DNA of 61,468 nucleotides from a virus. Position 1 is the first letter of the stretch, and each line of letters starts with the position of its first letter. Positions 26,665 to 35,900 of the stretch are shown here, piece by piece. The notes beneath the pieces were generated by a model, which saw only the letters and a list, made by a program, of their open reading frames with translations, was not told the origin of the DNA and searched no databases. The position numbers and the translations under genes are program-made. Where the stretch lies: IMG/VR virus record IMGVR_UViG_3300027708_000078, positions 1-61,468 of that record, one strand, 5' to 3'.

Positions 26665-26823
26665 ATGGGAAGACCTAAAAAAAACAAAGAAGAAAAAAAA
26701 ATTAAGGTTAGTATTAGTCTTGATAGAGTTTTGTACAATAAAATAAAAGAGGAAAAAATAATGCCTTCCCGTATGATAGAAAAATTAGTTAGAGAATATT
26801 ATGGAAACAAAAATTTGTTGTAG
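26665..26823 (+). CDS. Small ribbon-helix-helix-like protein upstream of HNH nuclease
   Basis: A 52-residue gene starting MGRPKKNKEEKKIKVSISLD. After a basic N-terminal tail there is a beta-strand (KVSISLD) followed by two predicted helices (YNKIKEEK, MIEKLVREYYG), the layout of Arc/MetJ/CopG ribbon-helix-helix DNA-binding proteins. It overlaps the HNH gene by 23 nt in another frame. A paralogue with the same start (MGR..K..E.KK.KVS) lies at 57349 in the same position relative to the second HNH gene. It may repress its own cassette or guide/limit the nuclease; that is inference. Confidence 0.7.
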   Translation: MGRPKKNKEEKKIKVSISLDRVLYNKIKEEKIMPSRMIEKLVREYYGNKNLL

Positions 26824-27379
26824 GTGTAACTTAGAAAAAAAATATTCAGATTTTAATATTTCAAAAAGAAATAAATCCGGATTGAGGGGTGAGTGTAGAG
26901 ATTGCCAAAAATTAACCTATTCGAATAATTCGGAATATTACAAAGAAAAAAGAAAAAAAAGATATTCCGAAAACCCAAAAAAAGAGTTAATTCGTAATAA
27001 AAAATATTATGAACATAAAAAACCTCAAATAATTGAAAATTTAAAAAATAAAAAGAGAGTTGATGAAATGTTGAGAGTTTCTTCTAATTTACGTAGTAGG
27101 ATATCACAATTTGTTAAATCAAATAAAATTCAAAAAGACAATAAAACTTTAGTTATGTTAGGTATTGATTTACCTAATTTTAAAAAATATCTTGAAGGAC
27201 AATTTAAACCGGGAATGTGCTGGGAAAATTATGGTGAATGGCATATAGACCATATTATCCCTTTATATTACGCCAAAACTACTGAAGATTTAAATAAACT
27301 TTGTTATTACACAAATTTACAACCGCTATGGGGTTTTGAAAATTCTTCTAAAAGAAACAAGTTAATTAGGATTGTTTGA
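26801..27379 (+). CDS. HNH endonuclease (probable homing endonuclease)
   Basis: 192 residues. The N-terminal zinc-ribbon-like CCRCNLEKKYSDF...CRDCQ has two CxxC pairs (C6/C9 and C32/C35). A Lys/Tyr-rich linker follows, then a C-terminal HNH domain WHIDHIIPL...CYYTNLQPLWG..N..K (about 147-187). This is the T4-type free-standing homing endonuclease style. It sits directly behind the DNA polymerase gene, a common target locus. The last 14 nt overlap the convergent gene ending at 27366. Confidence 0.85.
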   Translation: METKICCRCNLEKKYSDFNISKRNKSGLRGECRDCQKLTYSNNSEYYKEKRKKRYSENPKKELIRNKKYYEHKKPQIIENLKNKKRVDEMLRVSSNLRSRISQFVKSNKIQKDNKTLVMLGIDLPNFKKYLEGQFKPGMCWENYGEWHIDHIIPLYYAKTTEDLNKLCYYTNLQPLWGFENSSKRNKLIRIV

Positions 27380-27701
27380 GTCCGTCGCTGGATAAAATAT
27401 ACCAGTTCCCTTCACAGAATCTAAACTCAATACAAGCACCTTTATCGGCAACAATCTCGTCGAATTCTTCGTCAATTTTGCCGATATTGGGTTTGATTGT
27501 TACGTGAGTTAAACATTTAATAACCGTATGTTCCGTAGTTTTGGAATCCAAAATAATTTTTGATTGGGGAACTCCCTTAACAATAATACATTCTTCACCT
27601 GTTGTTGAGTAATTGGTTTCGGAAATAATTGATGTTTCAGAAACATTTACAAGTAAATTATTAACTCTTTTTTGTGTTGGTAGTGATTTTATAATTGCCA
27701 T
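27366..27701 (-). CDS. Hypothetical structural-region protein, 111 aa
   Basis: Starts MAIIKSLPTQKRVNNLLV and contains VIKCLTHVTIKPNIGKIDEE and FRFCEGNWYILSSDG near its C-terminus. Mostly beta-like, soluble. It starts 6 nt after the stop of the upstream minus-strand gene (27708-28835), so the two form an operon. The WYILSSDG ending resembles short virion decoration proteins, but I cannot assign a family. Confidence 0.5.
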   Translation of the reverse strand: MAIIKSLPTQKRVNNLLVNVSETSIISETNYSTTGEECIIVKGVPQSKIILDSKTTEHTVIKCLTHVTIKPNIGKIDEEFDEIVADKGACIEFRFCEGNWYILSSDGLKQS

Positions 27702-27707
27702 ACTAAA

Positions 27708-28835
27708 TTATATTACATATATCTGTCTTTGGAAAGCGTTAAATTTCAATTGCTTATTAAGATTTTCAGCTATCAACGCTTCTTTTTCCATTTGTTTTTC
27801 CGGTCTAAGTCTTGTAAGAAGTCCTTCAGCGCCTGTTAATTCTTCAATTAATTTTGACTTTTCATCTTTACCTTCAGTCGCTAAACTTTGATAATCCATT
27901 GTTAATTCACTATCAGGTGTCTTTAAATTACCGCTATACTTTCCTCTAACTCTACCTAAAGTTTCTTTAGCATATGCAAAGAACCATCTTCTAACCCACT
28001 GTTTTGCGGGTTCATTTAAATCTTCCCAACTCATTTCATCCAACGGAACATCTGATGGTAGTCTTATAATATCAGGATTCATCTTAAGACACTTATTTCT
28101 ATCAGGACCCTCAACTTCATAATACCAATACCAAACTTTTGTTCCCACATATGAACTATAAGCATTCCAATTAAATCTACCACCAGGTGTATTCATAAGA
28201 TGAATAAGTTTTTTTCCGTCTTGAATTGCAGTGATTCTATAAGTTAAACTACCTCCAAGTATTCTATTAAGAATATTTGCCTCCTGTGCTCTAACTAAAT
28301 AATCAAAACCCGACATCATAAAGAATGAGCCTTGCCCACCAAATTGTGCGAATCCTGATTGGTTAGCACCAAGACCAACACCATCGTATCCATATCCCAT
28401 CATACCGAAAGGACCAAATAAAGATGAAGTATTGTTTGAATACCAAAGAAGTTCATTCACTTCTCTACCCGCAGGTATTTCATATGTTTGTTGATTTTGA
28501 ACTAATTCAAAATAATCTAACTTAAGTTCCCAAGGACCAACCGCCTGAAGTCCAACTATTTTTGAATATGAATATTGAAATTGTTTCTCAAAATCGTGAG
28601 TTCTTGTAGAGAGTGCTCTTGCCACAGATTTTTGACTCATATCAAGATTAACCAAATTAGTCCAGTTGGTATCTATTAACCAATTCTGAATATATTGTTC
28701 GTAATCTTGAATGGATAATTCCATCAAGGAATCTAACATTTCGTCTGTTAGTTCAATACTTCTGATTGGTGCACCTAAAACGTGTTTCAATCTTGTATAT
28801 ATTTTGCTTCTTTCTGGTTCTTGGATTACTGGCAT
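27708..28835 (-). CDS. Probable neck/connector structural protein (T4 gp13-like by position)
   Basis: 375 residues, starting MPVIQEPERSKIYTRLKHVLG. The middle has an aromatic/Gly-rich stretch (FGPFGMMGYGYDG) and the C-terminal third contains KQWVRRWFFAYAKETLGRVR followed by GKYSGNLKTPDSELTMDYQSL and a charged helix. That C-terminal pattern recalls neck-region proteins of T4-like phages. The location beside neck and sheath genes agrees, though it is on the opposite strand. No enzyme motif. Assignment to gp13 is tentative. Confidence 0.45.
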   Translation of the reverse strand: MPVIQEPERSKIYTRLKHVLGAPIRSIELTDEMLDSLMELSIQDYEQYIQNWLIDTNWTNLVNLDMSQKSVARALSTRTHDFEKQFQYSYSKIVGLQAVGPWELKLDYFELVQNQQTYEIPAGREVNELLWYSNNTSSLFGPFGMMGYGYDGVGLGANQSGFAQFGGQGSFFMMSGFDYLVRAQEANILNRILGGSLTYRITAIQDGKKLIHLMNTPGGRFNWNAYSSYVGTKVWYWYYEVEGPDRNKCLKMNPDIIRLPSDVPLDEMSWEDLNEPAKQWVRRWFFAYAKETLGRVRGKYSGNLKTPDSELTMDYQSLATEGKDEKSKLIEELTGAEGLLTRLRPEKQMEKEALIAENLNKQLKFNAFQRQIYVI

Positions 28836-28839
28836 ACTA

Positions 28840-28846
28840 ATAAATA
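28840..28846 (-). promoter_or_regulatory. TATTTAT motif (minus strand), 4 nt before ATG
   Basis: On the minus strand: TATTTAT, TAGT, then ATG at 28835. It shows that the motif follows gene orientation. Confidence 0.5.
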
Positions 28847-28858
28847 TTTACAAAAACA

Positions 28859-30610
28859 TTAATTTCTTAAATTATTAATTTTTTGTAATATTTCTTCTGC
28901 AGTATCTGCGGAGTTTTGGTTATCACCCATTACAGTAGCTATAACTTGTTTTTTCGCATTTATAATATCGTATATCACACCTTCTACTGTATTTTCAAAA
29001 ATTGGATAATAAACAAGTACATTATTTTTTTGTCCGTATCTATACGCTCTGTCTTCAGCTTGTGCGTGGTCTGAAGGTAAAAAAGATAAATCATTCATTA
29101 TAACAACTTCTGCGGATGTTAAAGTAATACCAACACCTGCCGCTTTAATATTCCCAACAAAAACTTTAATTTTTGAGTTTGTTTGAAATTCATCCACCGC
29201 AAATTGTCTTTGTTCTTTGGAACAGGAACCATCAACTCTAACCGCACTCTTACCAAAATGTTCCACAATTCTATTTAATGAATCCGTGAAATTACAAAAT
29301 ATTATAACTTTCTTATCCTGTTCTATAATATTTTCGGCCATCTCAATTGTTTGAGAAATTTTCTCATTTGCAATAACTTGTCTTACTTTTGTAAGTTTTG
29401 AAAATTGAACTGTAAGTGATTTTGATTCCTCGGGATTTTTATCATACCAATCATAATACTCCCCCATAATTTCTTCATATTCTCTTGATTTTAACCTTAA
29501 ATATACCGGAGTTATAATCTTATCAGGTAAGTCCAAAACGTCCTCCTTGAGTCTCCTAAGTATCGTACCTGACGTTCTATCCCTTAACTCCTCAAGATTT
29601 GTTGCACCCATAACATTCCAAACTTTTCTTGGTCCCGCATTAAACTGAAAACCATTACAATATCTTATAACATAAGCCATCCAATTTTTGGCAACAGGAG
29701 AATCCACCAAATTTAATAAGTTATAATAATCAATCGGGCGAGAAGTCATAGGAGTTCCTGTAAGTAACCATAACCTATCAATATCTTTAACAATATCATT
29801 TATAAGTTTTGTTCTTTTTGCTTGTGCGTTTTTGATGTAGTGAGCCTCATCAACAATCACCAAATCAAAATTTGCATTCAACATATCAGAGTTCTTCTTA
29901 TCTTTTGTACTATGGAAGTTTTTGATGATGTCGTAGTTAATAATTACAAAATCGTGTTCTGTTGAAAAACTTTTGCTTTCGGCAATAAAAATACTTCTGT
30001 CTGTGTAGTTCTCAATTTCTCTTTTCCAATTTATTTTAAGGGTTGCTGGACAAACAATTAAAATCTTTTTAGCCCCCGTTTCAAGTGCCGCAATAATGGT
30101 GGATGTTGTCTTACCCAAACCCATATCATCAGCCAAAATAAATTTTTTATTCTCAACTAATTTTTGGATTGATTCTTTTTGATGTGTAAGTGGGGGACGG
30201 TGAGAGTATTTTTCATAATCAATAACAACATCTTTAACCGTATTATCTTTTATGATTGACGCTTTTGGTAACCAAAATTCGTGGAGTTCTTCTCTTTCAA
30301 ACATCTTACCCCAAATGTGATATGCCTTTTCTTTTTCAGCCAATATCTTTTCAACATAAACCTTTTCGGGGGTGACAGGATATAATTTATCATCTGCAAA
30401 CTTCTGTGCAAAATAGGCATCAAGAACCGCCCACTTTCTTGCAACCTTTGGTTGTTTGTTGTGGTTGTTAATAATGTACTCTGCTTGACTTCTTGTGGGG
30501 TAAAACTTTTTATTTATCTGTGACTTTCTTTTTAATTCTAAAATATAGTTGTTACCGCCTTCATAAGTTTCAAGAATAGTTATTGCTTTTGACTCTAAAC
30601 TAATATCCAT
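28859..30610 (-). CDS. SNF2-family DEAH helicase/translocase
   Basis: 583 residues with all SNF2 helicase motifs: I (LADDMGLGKT), Ia (VCPATLKINWK), II (VIVDEAHYIKN), III (LLTGTPMTS), IV (VIIFCNF), V (AAGVGITLTSA) and VI (QAEDRAYRYGQ). The N-terminal ~120 residues are a short accessory region. The motif spellings are closest to SMARCAL1/HARP-type annealing helicases. In T4 the analogous role (branch migration, fork remodelling) is held by UvsW, which is a different helicase type. It is probably a recombination/replication-fork remodeller. No TATTTAT box is seen just upstream. Confidence 0.9.
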   Translation of the reverse strand: MDISLESKAITILETYEGGNNYILELKRKSQINKKFYPTRSQAEYIINNHNKQPKVARKWAVLDAYFAQKFADDKLYPVTPEKVYVEKILAEKEKAYHIWGKMFEREELHEFWLPKASIIKDNTVKDVVIDYEKYSHRPPLTHQKESIQKLVENKKFILADDMGLGKTTSTIIAALETGAKKILIVCPATLKINWKREIENYTDRSIFIAESKSFSTEHDFVIINYDIIKNFHSTKDKKNSDMLNANFDLVIVDEAHYIKNAQAKRTKLINDIVKDIDRLWLLTGTPMTSRPIDYYNLLNLVDSPVAKNWMAYVIRYCNGFQFNAGPRKVWNVMGATNLEELRDRTSGTILRRLKEDVLDLPDKIITPVYLRLKSREYEEIMGEYYDWYDKNPEESKSLTVQFSKLTKVRQVIANEKISQTIEMAENIIEQDKKVIIFCNFTDSLNRIVEHFGKSAVRVDGSCSKEQRQFAVDEFQTNSKIKVFVGNIKAAGVGITLTSAEVVIMNDLSFLPSDHAQAEDRAYRYGQKNNVLVYYPIFENTVEGVIYDIINAKKQVIATVMGDNQNSADTAEEILQKINNLRN

Positions 30611-30646
30611 TTTTTATATGATATATAATTATAATAAAAATTTAAG

Positions 30647-30653
30647 TATTTAT
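30647..30653 (+). promoter_or_regulatory. TATTTAT motif, 4 nt before ATG
   Basis: AGTATTTAT, CAAT, then ATG at 30658, within the 47-nt divergent gap between the helicase and the neck genes. Confidence 0.5.
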
Positions 30654-30657
30654 CAAT

Positions 30658-31170
30658 ATGGAAAAATTAGTACCAATAACAAGATTAGGTAAGTTCTTTG
30701 GAGCCGAGGATTTTGATTTGGATGTTGAGATGGGAAGGGAGTGGTTAGAGGGTGATATGAACTTTACGGTTATTTTATATAGAGTGGATAGATATAAAAC
30801 CAAAACAGATGATGTTTATGGTGAGGTTGTTGAAGATGGTGTCAAGTTTTTACCCCCAATAGAATTAAAGGGTTTAGTAAAAATTGTTGCACCTACAAAT
30901 ACAAAATTAGGCAGTTCAAAATTAAGACAAGAAGAACCAGGAAATATTACATTTTCAATTTACCAAAAATATTTGGATGAGTTAAATGTTGATATTTTAT
31001 TTGGTGATTATTTGGGATATTATGAGACTGAAAGTAAAGTAAGGTATTATAGTGTGGCTGATGATGGTAGGGTTGTTTCAGATAATAAACACACATATGC
31101 GGGTGTTAAACCTTTTTATAGGACAATTTTAGCAACACCTACAAGTAGAAACGAATTTAAAGGAATATGA
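30658..31170 (+). CDS. Putative neck/tail-junction protein, 170 aa
   Basis: Starts MEKLVPITRLGKFFGAEDFD and contains YRVDRYKTKTDDVYGE, KFLPPIELKGLVKI and DILFGDYLGYY. These beta-rich segments are reminiscent of virion connector proteins, and the gene is first in the neck-sheath-tube run. I place it as a possible T4 gp14-position neck protein. No diagnostic motif is visible. It overlaps the next gene by 4 nt (ATGA). Confidence 0.4.
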   Translation: MEKLVPITRLGKFFGAEDFDLDVEMGREWLEGDMNFTVILYRVDRYKTKTDDVYGEVVEDGVKFLPPIELKGLVKIVAPTNTKLGSSKLRQEEPGNITFSIYQKYLDELNVDILFGDYLGYYETESKVRYYSVADDGRVVSDNKHTYAGVKPFYRTILATPTSRNEFKGI

Positions 31171-31589
31171 GGATAATAATTACAGAAACTCAAAGAAGAA
31201 TGTTGGTAGATTCATTAATAGGTGAAAAAGTTAAGGTTTATTATAACTTACATAAACACACTTTTTCAGTTCAAAAAAATGGGTTAGTTGTTATGCATGC
31301 CGATTTTATTAAATTAGAAAACGTAGAATTTAAAGTTAGACCTACAGGAAAAGAAAAAGTTAGACAAGAAAAATCGAAGAATGTTCACGCATTTGTTATT
31401 GGTAACTTGGTTGATTTTTGTGAATATCCTTGTGATGATATTCCTGAAGAACCAACTGGAGATATTGTAACTTATGACCCATACAAGTATGATAGTTTTG
31501 TTTATAAAGAAACTGAAGAACCTGTATTTAACGCTAACGAAGTTGATTTAATAAATTCAAAAAATAAACTATTTGTTATAGAACAATAA
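31167..31589 (+). CDS. Hypothetical protein, 140 aa, with MRIIITE N-terminus
   Basis: Begins MRIIITETQRRMLVDSLIGE, then a short beta-rich domain (VKVYYNLHKHTFSVQKNGLV) and an acidic C-terminal half. The N-terminal MRIIITE is echoed in the minus-strand gene at 58543 (MKILITENQ) and the HAD gene at 36180 (MKKIILEG). All end in [I/L]-x-E at residues 5-7, the type of site cut by T4-like prohead protease. The gene is coupled at both ends (4-nt and 1-nt overlaps) to structural genes. Confidence 0.5.
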   Translation: MRIIITETQRRMLVDSLIGEKVKVYYNLHKHTFSVQKNGLVVMHADFIKLENVEFKVRPTGKEKVRQEKSKNVHAFVIGNLVDFCEYPCDDIPEEPTGDIVTYDPYKYDSFVYKETEEPVFNANEVDLINSKNKLFVIEQ

Positions 31590-32629
31590 TGGCATTTCCA
31601 AAACAAATAAAAAAAACATTACCTTTAGTTCCTGATAAAGAATTATCTGAACGTAGAAGAGAACTATCTCAATTTATAACTAAAGATGGAACTTATTTAC
31701 CTAAATCCGTGTTACACGCAGATTTGGATAGGGGTATGCTGGATTTTGTTAAAAATGATTTACAGATTAAATCTGAAGGAAAGATTGTTCCTATGGTTGA
31801 TATTATATTAACTACTCAAAATTGGGCTCAGTTCACAGAAACTTGGAAATTTGTTGATACTGACTTTAACGCTCAACCCCCATTTGTTACTGTGGTTAGA
31901 CAACCTGAAGTTAAATACGGTACAAACCCATCTTTATTATATACAATACCAAACAGAAAACAATTTTATTTCGCAACAGTTCCTACTTGGAACGGAAACC
32001 AACAAGGTATGGATGTGTATACAATACCTCAACCAGTTCCTGTGGATGTTAATTATAATGTTAAAATTGTTTGTAATAGAATGAGAGAGTTAAATCAATT
32101 TAACAAAGTTGTATTACAAAAGTTTTCATCAAAACAAGCTTATACTTTTATTAAAGGACAATATATTCCAATAGTATCTACAAATATTTCAGATGAGTCA
32201 GTTATGGATATTGATAAGAGAAAATATTATATACAAAATTATGACTTTACGATGCTTGGTTATTTGATTGATGAAGAAGAGTTTGAAGTTAAACCAGCAA
32301 TTAACAGAGCATTAATGATGGTTGAAGTGGACACAAGTAATAGAAAACAAAAATTTGTACCTAAACAAGAGAATAAAAATAGTTTTCAGTTGTCCTTTAA
32401 TTTCCCAATCGGTAATGATTCATATATAAAAAGTATGGATTATACAATTAATATGGGTGTGGAAAAAACAAAAAACATCACAACTTACGATGTTTATATT
32501 AATGGTGATTTTTATGGTAGTGATATAACACAAATACCGATAAACACTAATGATACATTACAAATTGATATTACAAGAAACGATGTAAATCAAGAATCAA
32601 ATATTTCTTTTGTAAATAAGTTGGTTTAA
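31589..32629 (+). CDS. Probable tail terminator/sheath-stabiliser (T4 gp15-like by position)
   Basis: 346 residues. The central part (VDIILTTQNWAQFTETWKFV, VVRQPEVKYGT, YNVKIVCNRMRELNQFNKVV, MLGYLIDEEEFEVKPAINR) looks like the compact alpha/beta fold of tail terminator proteins. The C-terminal ~90 residues add a beta-domain (YDVYINGDFYGSDITQIPI). Position directly upstream of the sheath gene agrees with gp15. Assigned from fold-like pattern and synteny only. The stop codon overlaps the end of the convergent small gene at 32626. Confidence 0.5.
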   Translation: MAFPKQIKKTLPLVPDKELSERRRELSQFITKDGTYLPKSVLHADLDRGMLDFVKNDLQIKSEGKIVPMVDIILTTQNWAQFTETWKFVDTDFNAQPPFVTVVRQPEVKYGTNPSLLYTIPNRKQFYFATVPTWNGNQQGMDVYTIPQPVPVDVNYNVKIVCNRMRELNQFNKVVLQKFSSKQAYTFIKGQYIPIVSTNISDESVMDIDKRKYYIQNYDFTMLGYLIDEEEFEVKPAINRALMMVEVDTSNRKQKFVPKQENKNSFQLSFNFPIGNDSYIKSMDYTINMGVEKTKNITTYDVYINGDFYGSDITQIPINTNDTLQIDITRNDVNQESNISFVNKLV

Positions 32630-32793
32630 TTTTCTCCGTAAATATCCTTACTCACTTTACAGTTTTCTTTAATTAAGTCCTCTAAAAACTTATAAATCTT
32701 AATACCTTTCTTATCACAATACTTTTTTAGTATTGCGTGAACATCTTTTGAAATCTTAATATTTTTTATATCTCTATTATCATTCTGGGACAT
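32626..32793 (-). CDS. Small RHH-like protein on the minus strand, 55 aa
   Basis: The reverse complement of 32793-32626 reads a 55-residue frame starting MSQNDNRDIKNIKISKDVHA and ending DIYGEN-stop. A strand (IKNIKIS) followed by two helices (VHAILKKYCDKKG, YKFLEDLIKEN) gives the ribbon-helix-helix layout of small DNA-binding regulators. It accounts for most of the 280-nt gap before the sheath gene and ends nose-to-nose with the upstream gene. It has its own TATTTATA box 34 nt upstream, divergent from the sheath promoter. It could repress the divergent sheath promoter; that is inference. Confidence 0.7.
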   Translation of the reverse strand: MSQNDNRDIKNIKISKDVHAILKKYCDKKGIKIYKFLEDLIKENCKVSKDIYGEN

Positions 32794-32827
32794 AAGCAGA
32801 AAATAAGCAGAATTTTAGGCGCTTGTT

Positions 32828-32835
32828 TATAAATA
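32828..32835 (-). promoter_or_regulatory. TATTTATA motif (minus strand)
   Basis: Minus-strand CTATTTATAAA, 34 nt upstream of the ATG at 32793 and only about 40 nt from the oppositely oriented sheath motif. Confidence 0.5.
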
Positions 32836-32872
32836 GTTTTGAAAAAGTAAAGTTTTTTCATTTATTTACTAA

Positions 32873-32879
32873 TATTTAT
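32873..32879 (+). promoter_or_regulatory. TATTTAT motif of the sheath gene
   Basis: AATATTTAT 30 nt upstream of the sheath ATG at 32910, with an A-rich leader (ACTAAATAGAATAACATA). Confidence 0.5.
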
Positions 32880-32909
32880 CTATAAAATAAAACTAAATAG
32901 AATAACATA

Positions 32910-35900
32910 ATGGCAACAACTCAAGTTAATCAAAAAGTGTTTGTATCACCAGGTGTGTATACTTCAGAAACGGATTTATCATTCGTAGCTCAAAGTGTCG
33001 GTGTTACTACATTAGGTCTCGTTGGAGAGACTTTAAGAGGTCCAGCATTTGAACCAATCTTCATAACAAATTATGACGAATTCCAAGCGTTTTTTGGCGG
33101 TACGGAACCAACAAAATTTGTGAATACACAAATCCCAAAGTATGAGGCTGCTTATATCGCAAAATCATACTTACAACAATCAAATCAATTGTTCGTAACA
33201 AGAATCCTTGGTTTATCGGGATACGATGCGGGTCCTTCTTGGAGCATCAAAGTAAAGGCAAATGTTAATGGTAATACTGTTGATATTGATTCAAACGTTG
33301 CAACTGCACCGTGGTCTATTGATTTTACAGGTGACACCACTCTTAACACATTTACAATTACAAGTGGTTCATTACCTGCAGAAGTTATTGCTAACTACTA
33401 CACTCAATACAGATTATTAAATGGTAATGTTTCTACTTTATCTTCAGATTTTAATAATATTCTTAATAATTTTGCTAAAGACCCAACAACAACAGGTACG
33501 ACCGCAATTTTATATGGTTCAATACCAAATCCTGATTATAATAATATAATTACAAAATATACTGTTATTAATAATGTATTAAGTACATACGAACCAAGTA
33601 TAAAATATAATGATTTAGCGGCAGGAGATAATGACGCTTGGTACTATGCAAACTTTGAAAACACTATGGGTAATGATTATTCAGGTTATTCATTTGATTA
33701 TGTTGTAACAAGTATGTTTACGGCATCAACCACATTCACAGGTACAGTAACAGGTAATACTTATGTTTTCTCAGGAACTGCTTGGGATGATGTTAATAAC
33801 TTAGTTGTCGCGACAATACGTTCAAGAGGTATTTCCGAATACAACTCAACACAACACGGTCCTCTTTATGAAGTTTCAGGTAGAACAGACCAATTTAATA
33901 CTTATATTGGTGATGATTTACAAATGATATGTTCAGGTAGTTATCAATATGTTACATCAAATCCTTTTGCAACTTTCTTACTTTCAGGTTATACAATAGA
34001 TAATACAAATTTCTCTTATGAAGTTAGTTTGGACCAATCAAGTAGTAAATTTATAACTAAAGTTCTTGGTGAAGATAATTTTGGTAAAAATAGATATCAG
34101 GTTCCAATTTTTGTTGAAGAAATTTATGCAGGAGCTCTTAACTATCTTTATAATAAAAATAAAGTTCGTGGTTTAGATTGTTCTTTAATTGCTCTTCCAA
34201 GTGCAAGAAGTTTAAGTACTCAATCTATTGGTTGGTATTTGGAACAATATCAAACTCCTATGACTCCCTTCTTAGTTTCAGAATTACGTGGTAGCGAAGT
34301 ATTCAACTTATTTAGATTTGTCTCTATTTCAGATGGTAACGCTGCAAATACTGAAATTAAAATTTCAATTATTAACATTTCTTTTAATAATCAAACTTTT
34401 GATGTGTTAGTTAGAAGTTTCTACGATAGTGATAAAAATCCTGTAATTTTAGAAAAATTCACAAACTGTACTTTAGATATAAATTCTAATAGTTTTGTGG
34501 CGAAAAAAATAGGTTCTGTAAATGGTGAGTTCGCTTTAATTTCTAAATATATTATGGTTGAAATGGCGGATGAATTCCCTGTCGATGCGTTACCTTGTGG
34601 ATTCCAAGGATACAATCAAAGAGTTTATGGAAGTGTTGATAACTTACCACCATTACCAGTATATAAACAATATTATTACGACCCAGGTCAAACAGAATAT
34701 AATCCACCATTCAATACTCCTCAAAATTTGTCAAATGTGACTATATCGGCGGGAGATAATGTTAGAAGAACTTATTTAGGTTTTTCTACAAAATATGGTG
34801 TGGATGATTCTTTCTTACAATATAGAGGTAAACAAAACCCTGTAACTAATTTTGGAACTGCAGTAGATGCTAGTGAATGGGGTTATAGAACCAAAGGTTT
34901 CCATATGGATTCGGGTGCAACTGTTGTATCAATCTCAACTAACTTTTTAACAAGTGGTACAACCGCATTTGCTTGTGGAGATGGTAGTTTCCATAGTGAA
35001 CCAACATCACAAACAAATCCATATTATTTCTCGTATTCAAGAAAATTCACAGTATGTTTTGCTGGTGGTTTTGATGGATGGGATGTATACAGAGAATATA
35101 GAACCAACCAAGATAGATTTGGACTTGGTCAGTCAGGTTATTTAGCAGGTGCTGCACCAAGTAGTAGATACCCACAAGCAACAGGTGCAGGTATGTTTAA
35201 ACAAATAACAATTAATCAAAACACAGTTGATTGGGCAAATACTGACTACTACGCTTATATTTTAGGTATTGAAACTTTTGCAAATCCTGAAGCGACAAAC
35301 ATTAATGTATTTGCATTATGTGGTGTTGATTATGTGAATCATTCAAATGTTGTAGAAGCAGCAATTAATATGGTTCAATATCAAAGAGCCGATTCAATAT
35401 TTGTTGGAACAACACCTGATTATAAAATGTTTACACCTGATGCTGGAGACAACACAAATAGAATTTTACCACAAGAGGCGGTTGATAATTTGGATGAAAC
35501 AGGAATTGATTCAAACTACACCGCAACTTATTATCCTTGGATATTAGTTAGAGATACTGTTAATAACACTCAAATATATCTTCCGCCAACAGGTGAAGTT
35601 TGTAGAAACTTGGCGTTGACTGATAATATTGCTTTCCCTTGGTTCGCATCTGCGGGTTACACAAGAGGTTTAGTTAATTCAGTTAAAGCGAGAATTAAAC
35701 TGACCCAAGAAGATAGAGACACACTTTATCAAGGTAGAATCAATCCAATCGCAACCTTCTCTGATGTTGGTACTGTAATATGGGGTAATAAAACTCTTCA
35801 AATTGCTGATACAGCTTTAAATAGAATAAATGTTAGAAGATTATTATTACAAGCTCGTAAATTGATTTCTGCAGTTGCGGTTAGATTACTGTTTGAACAA

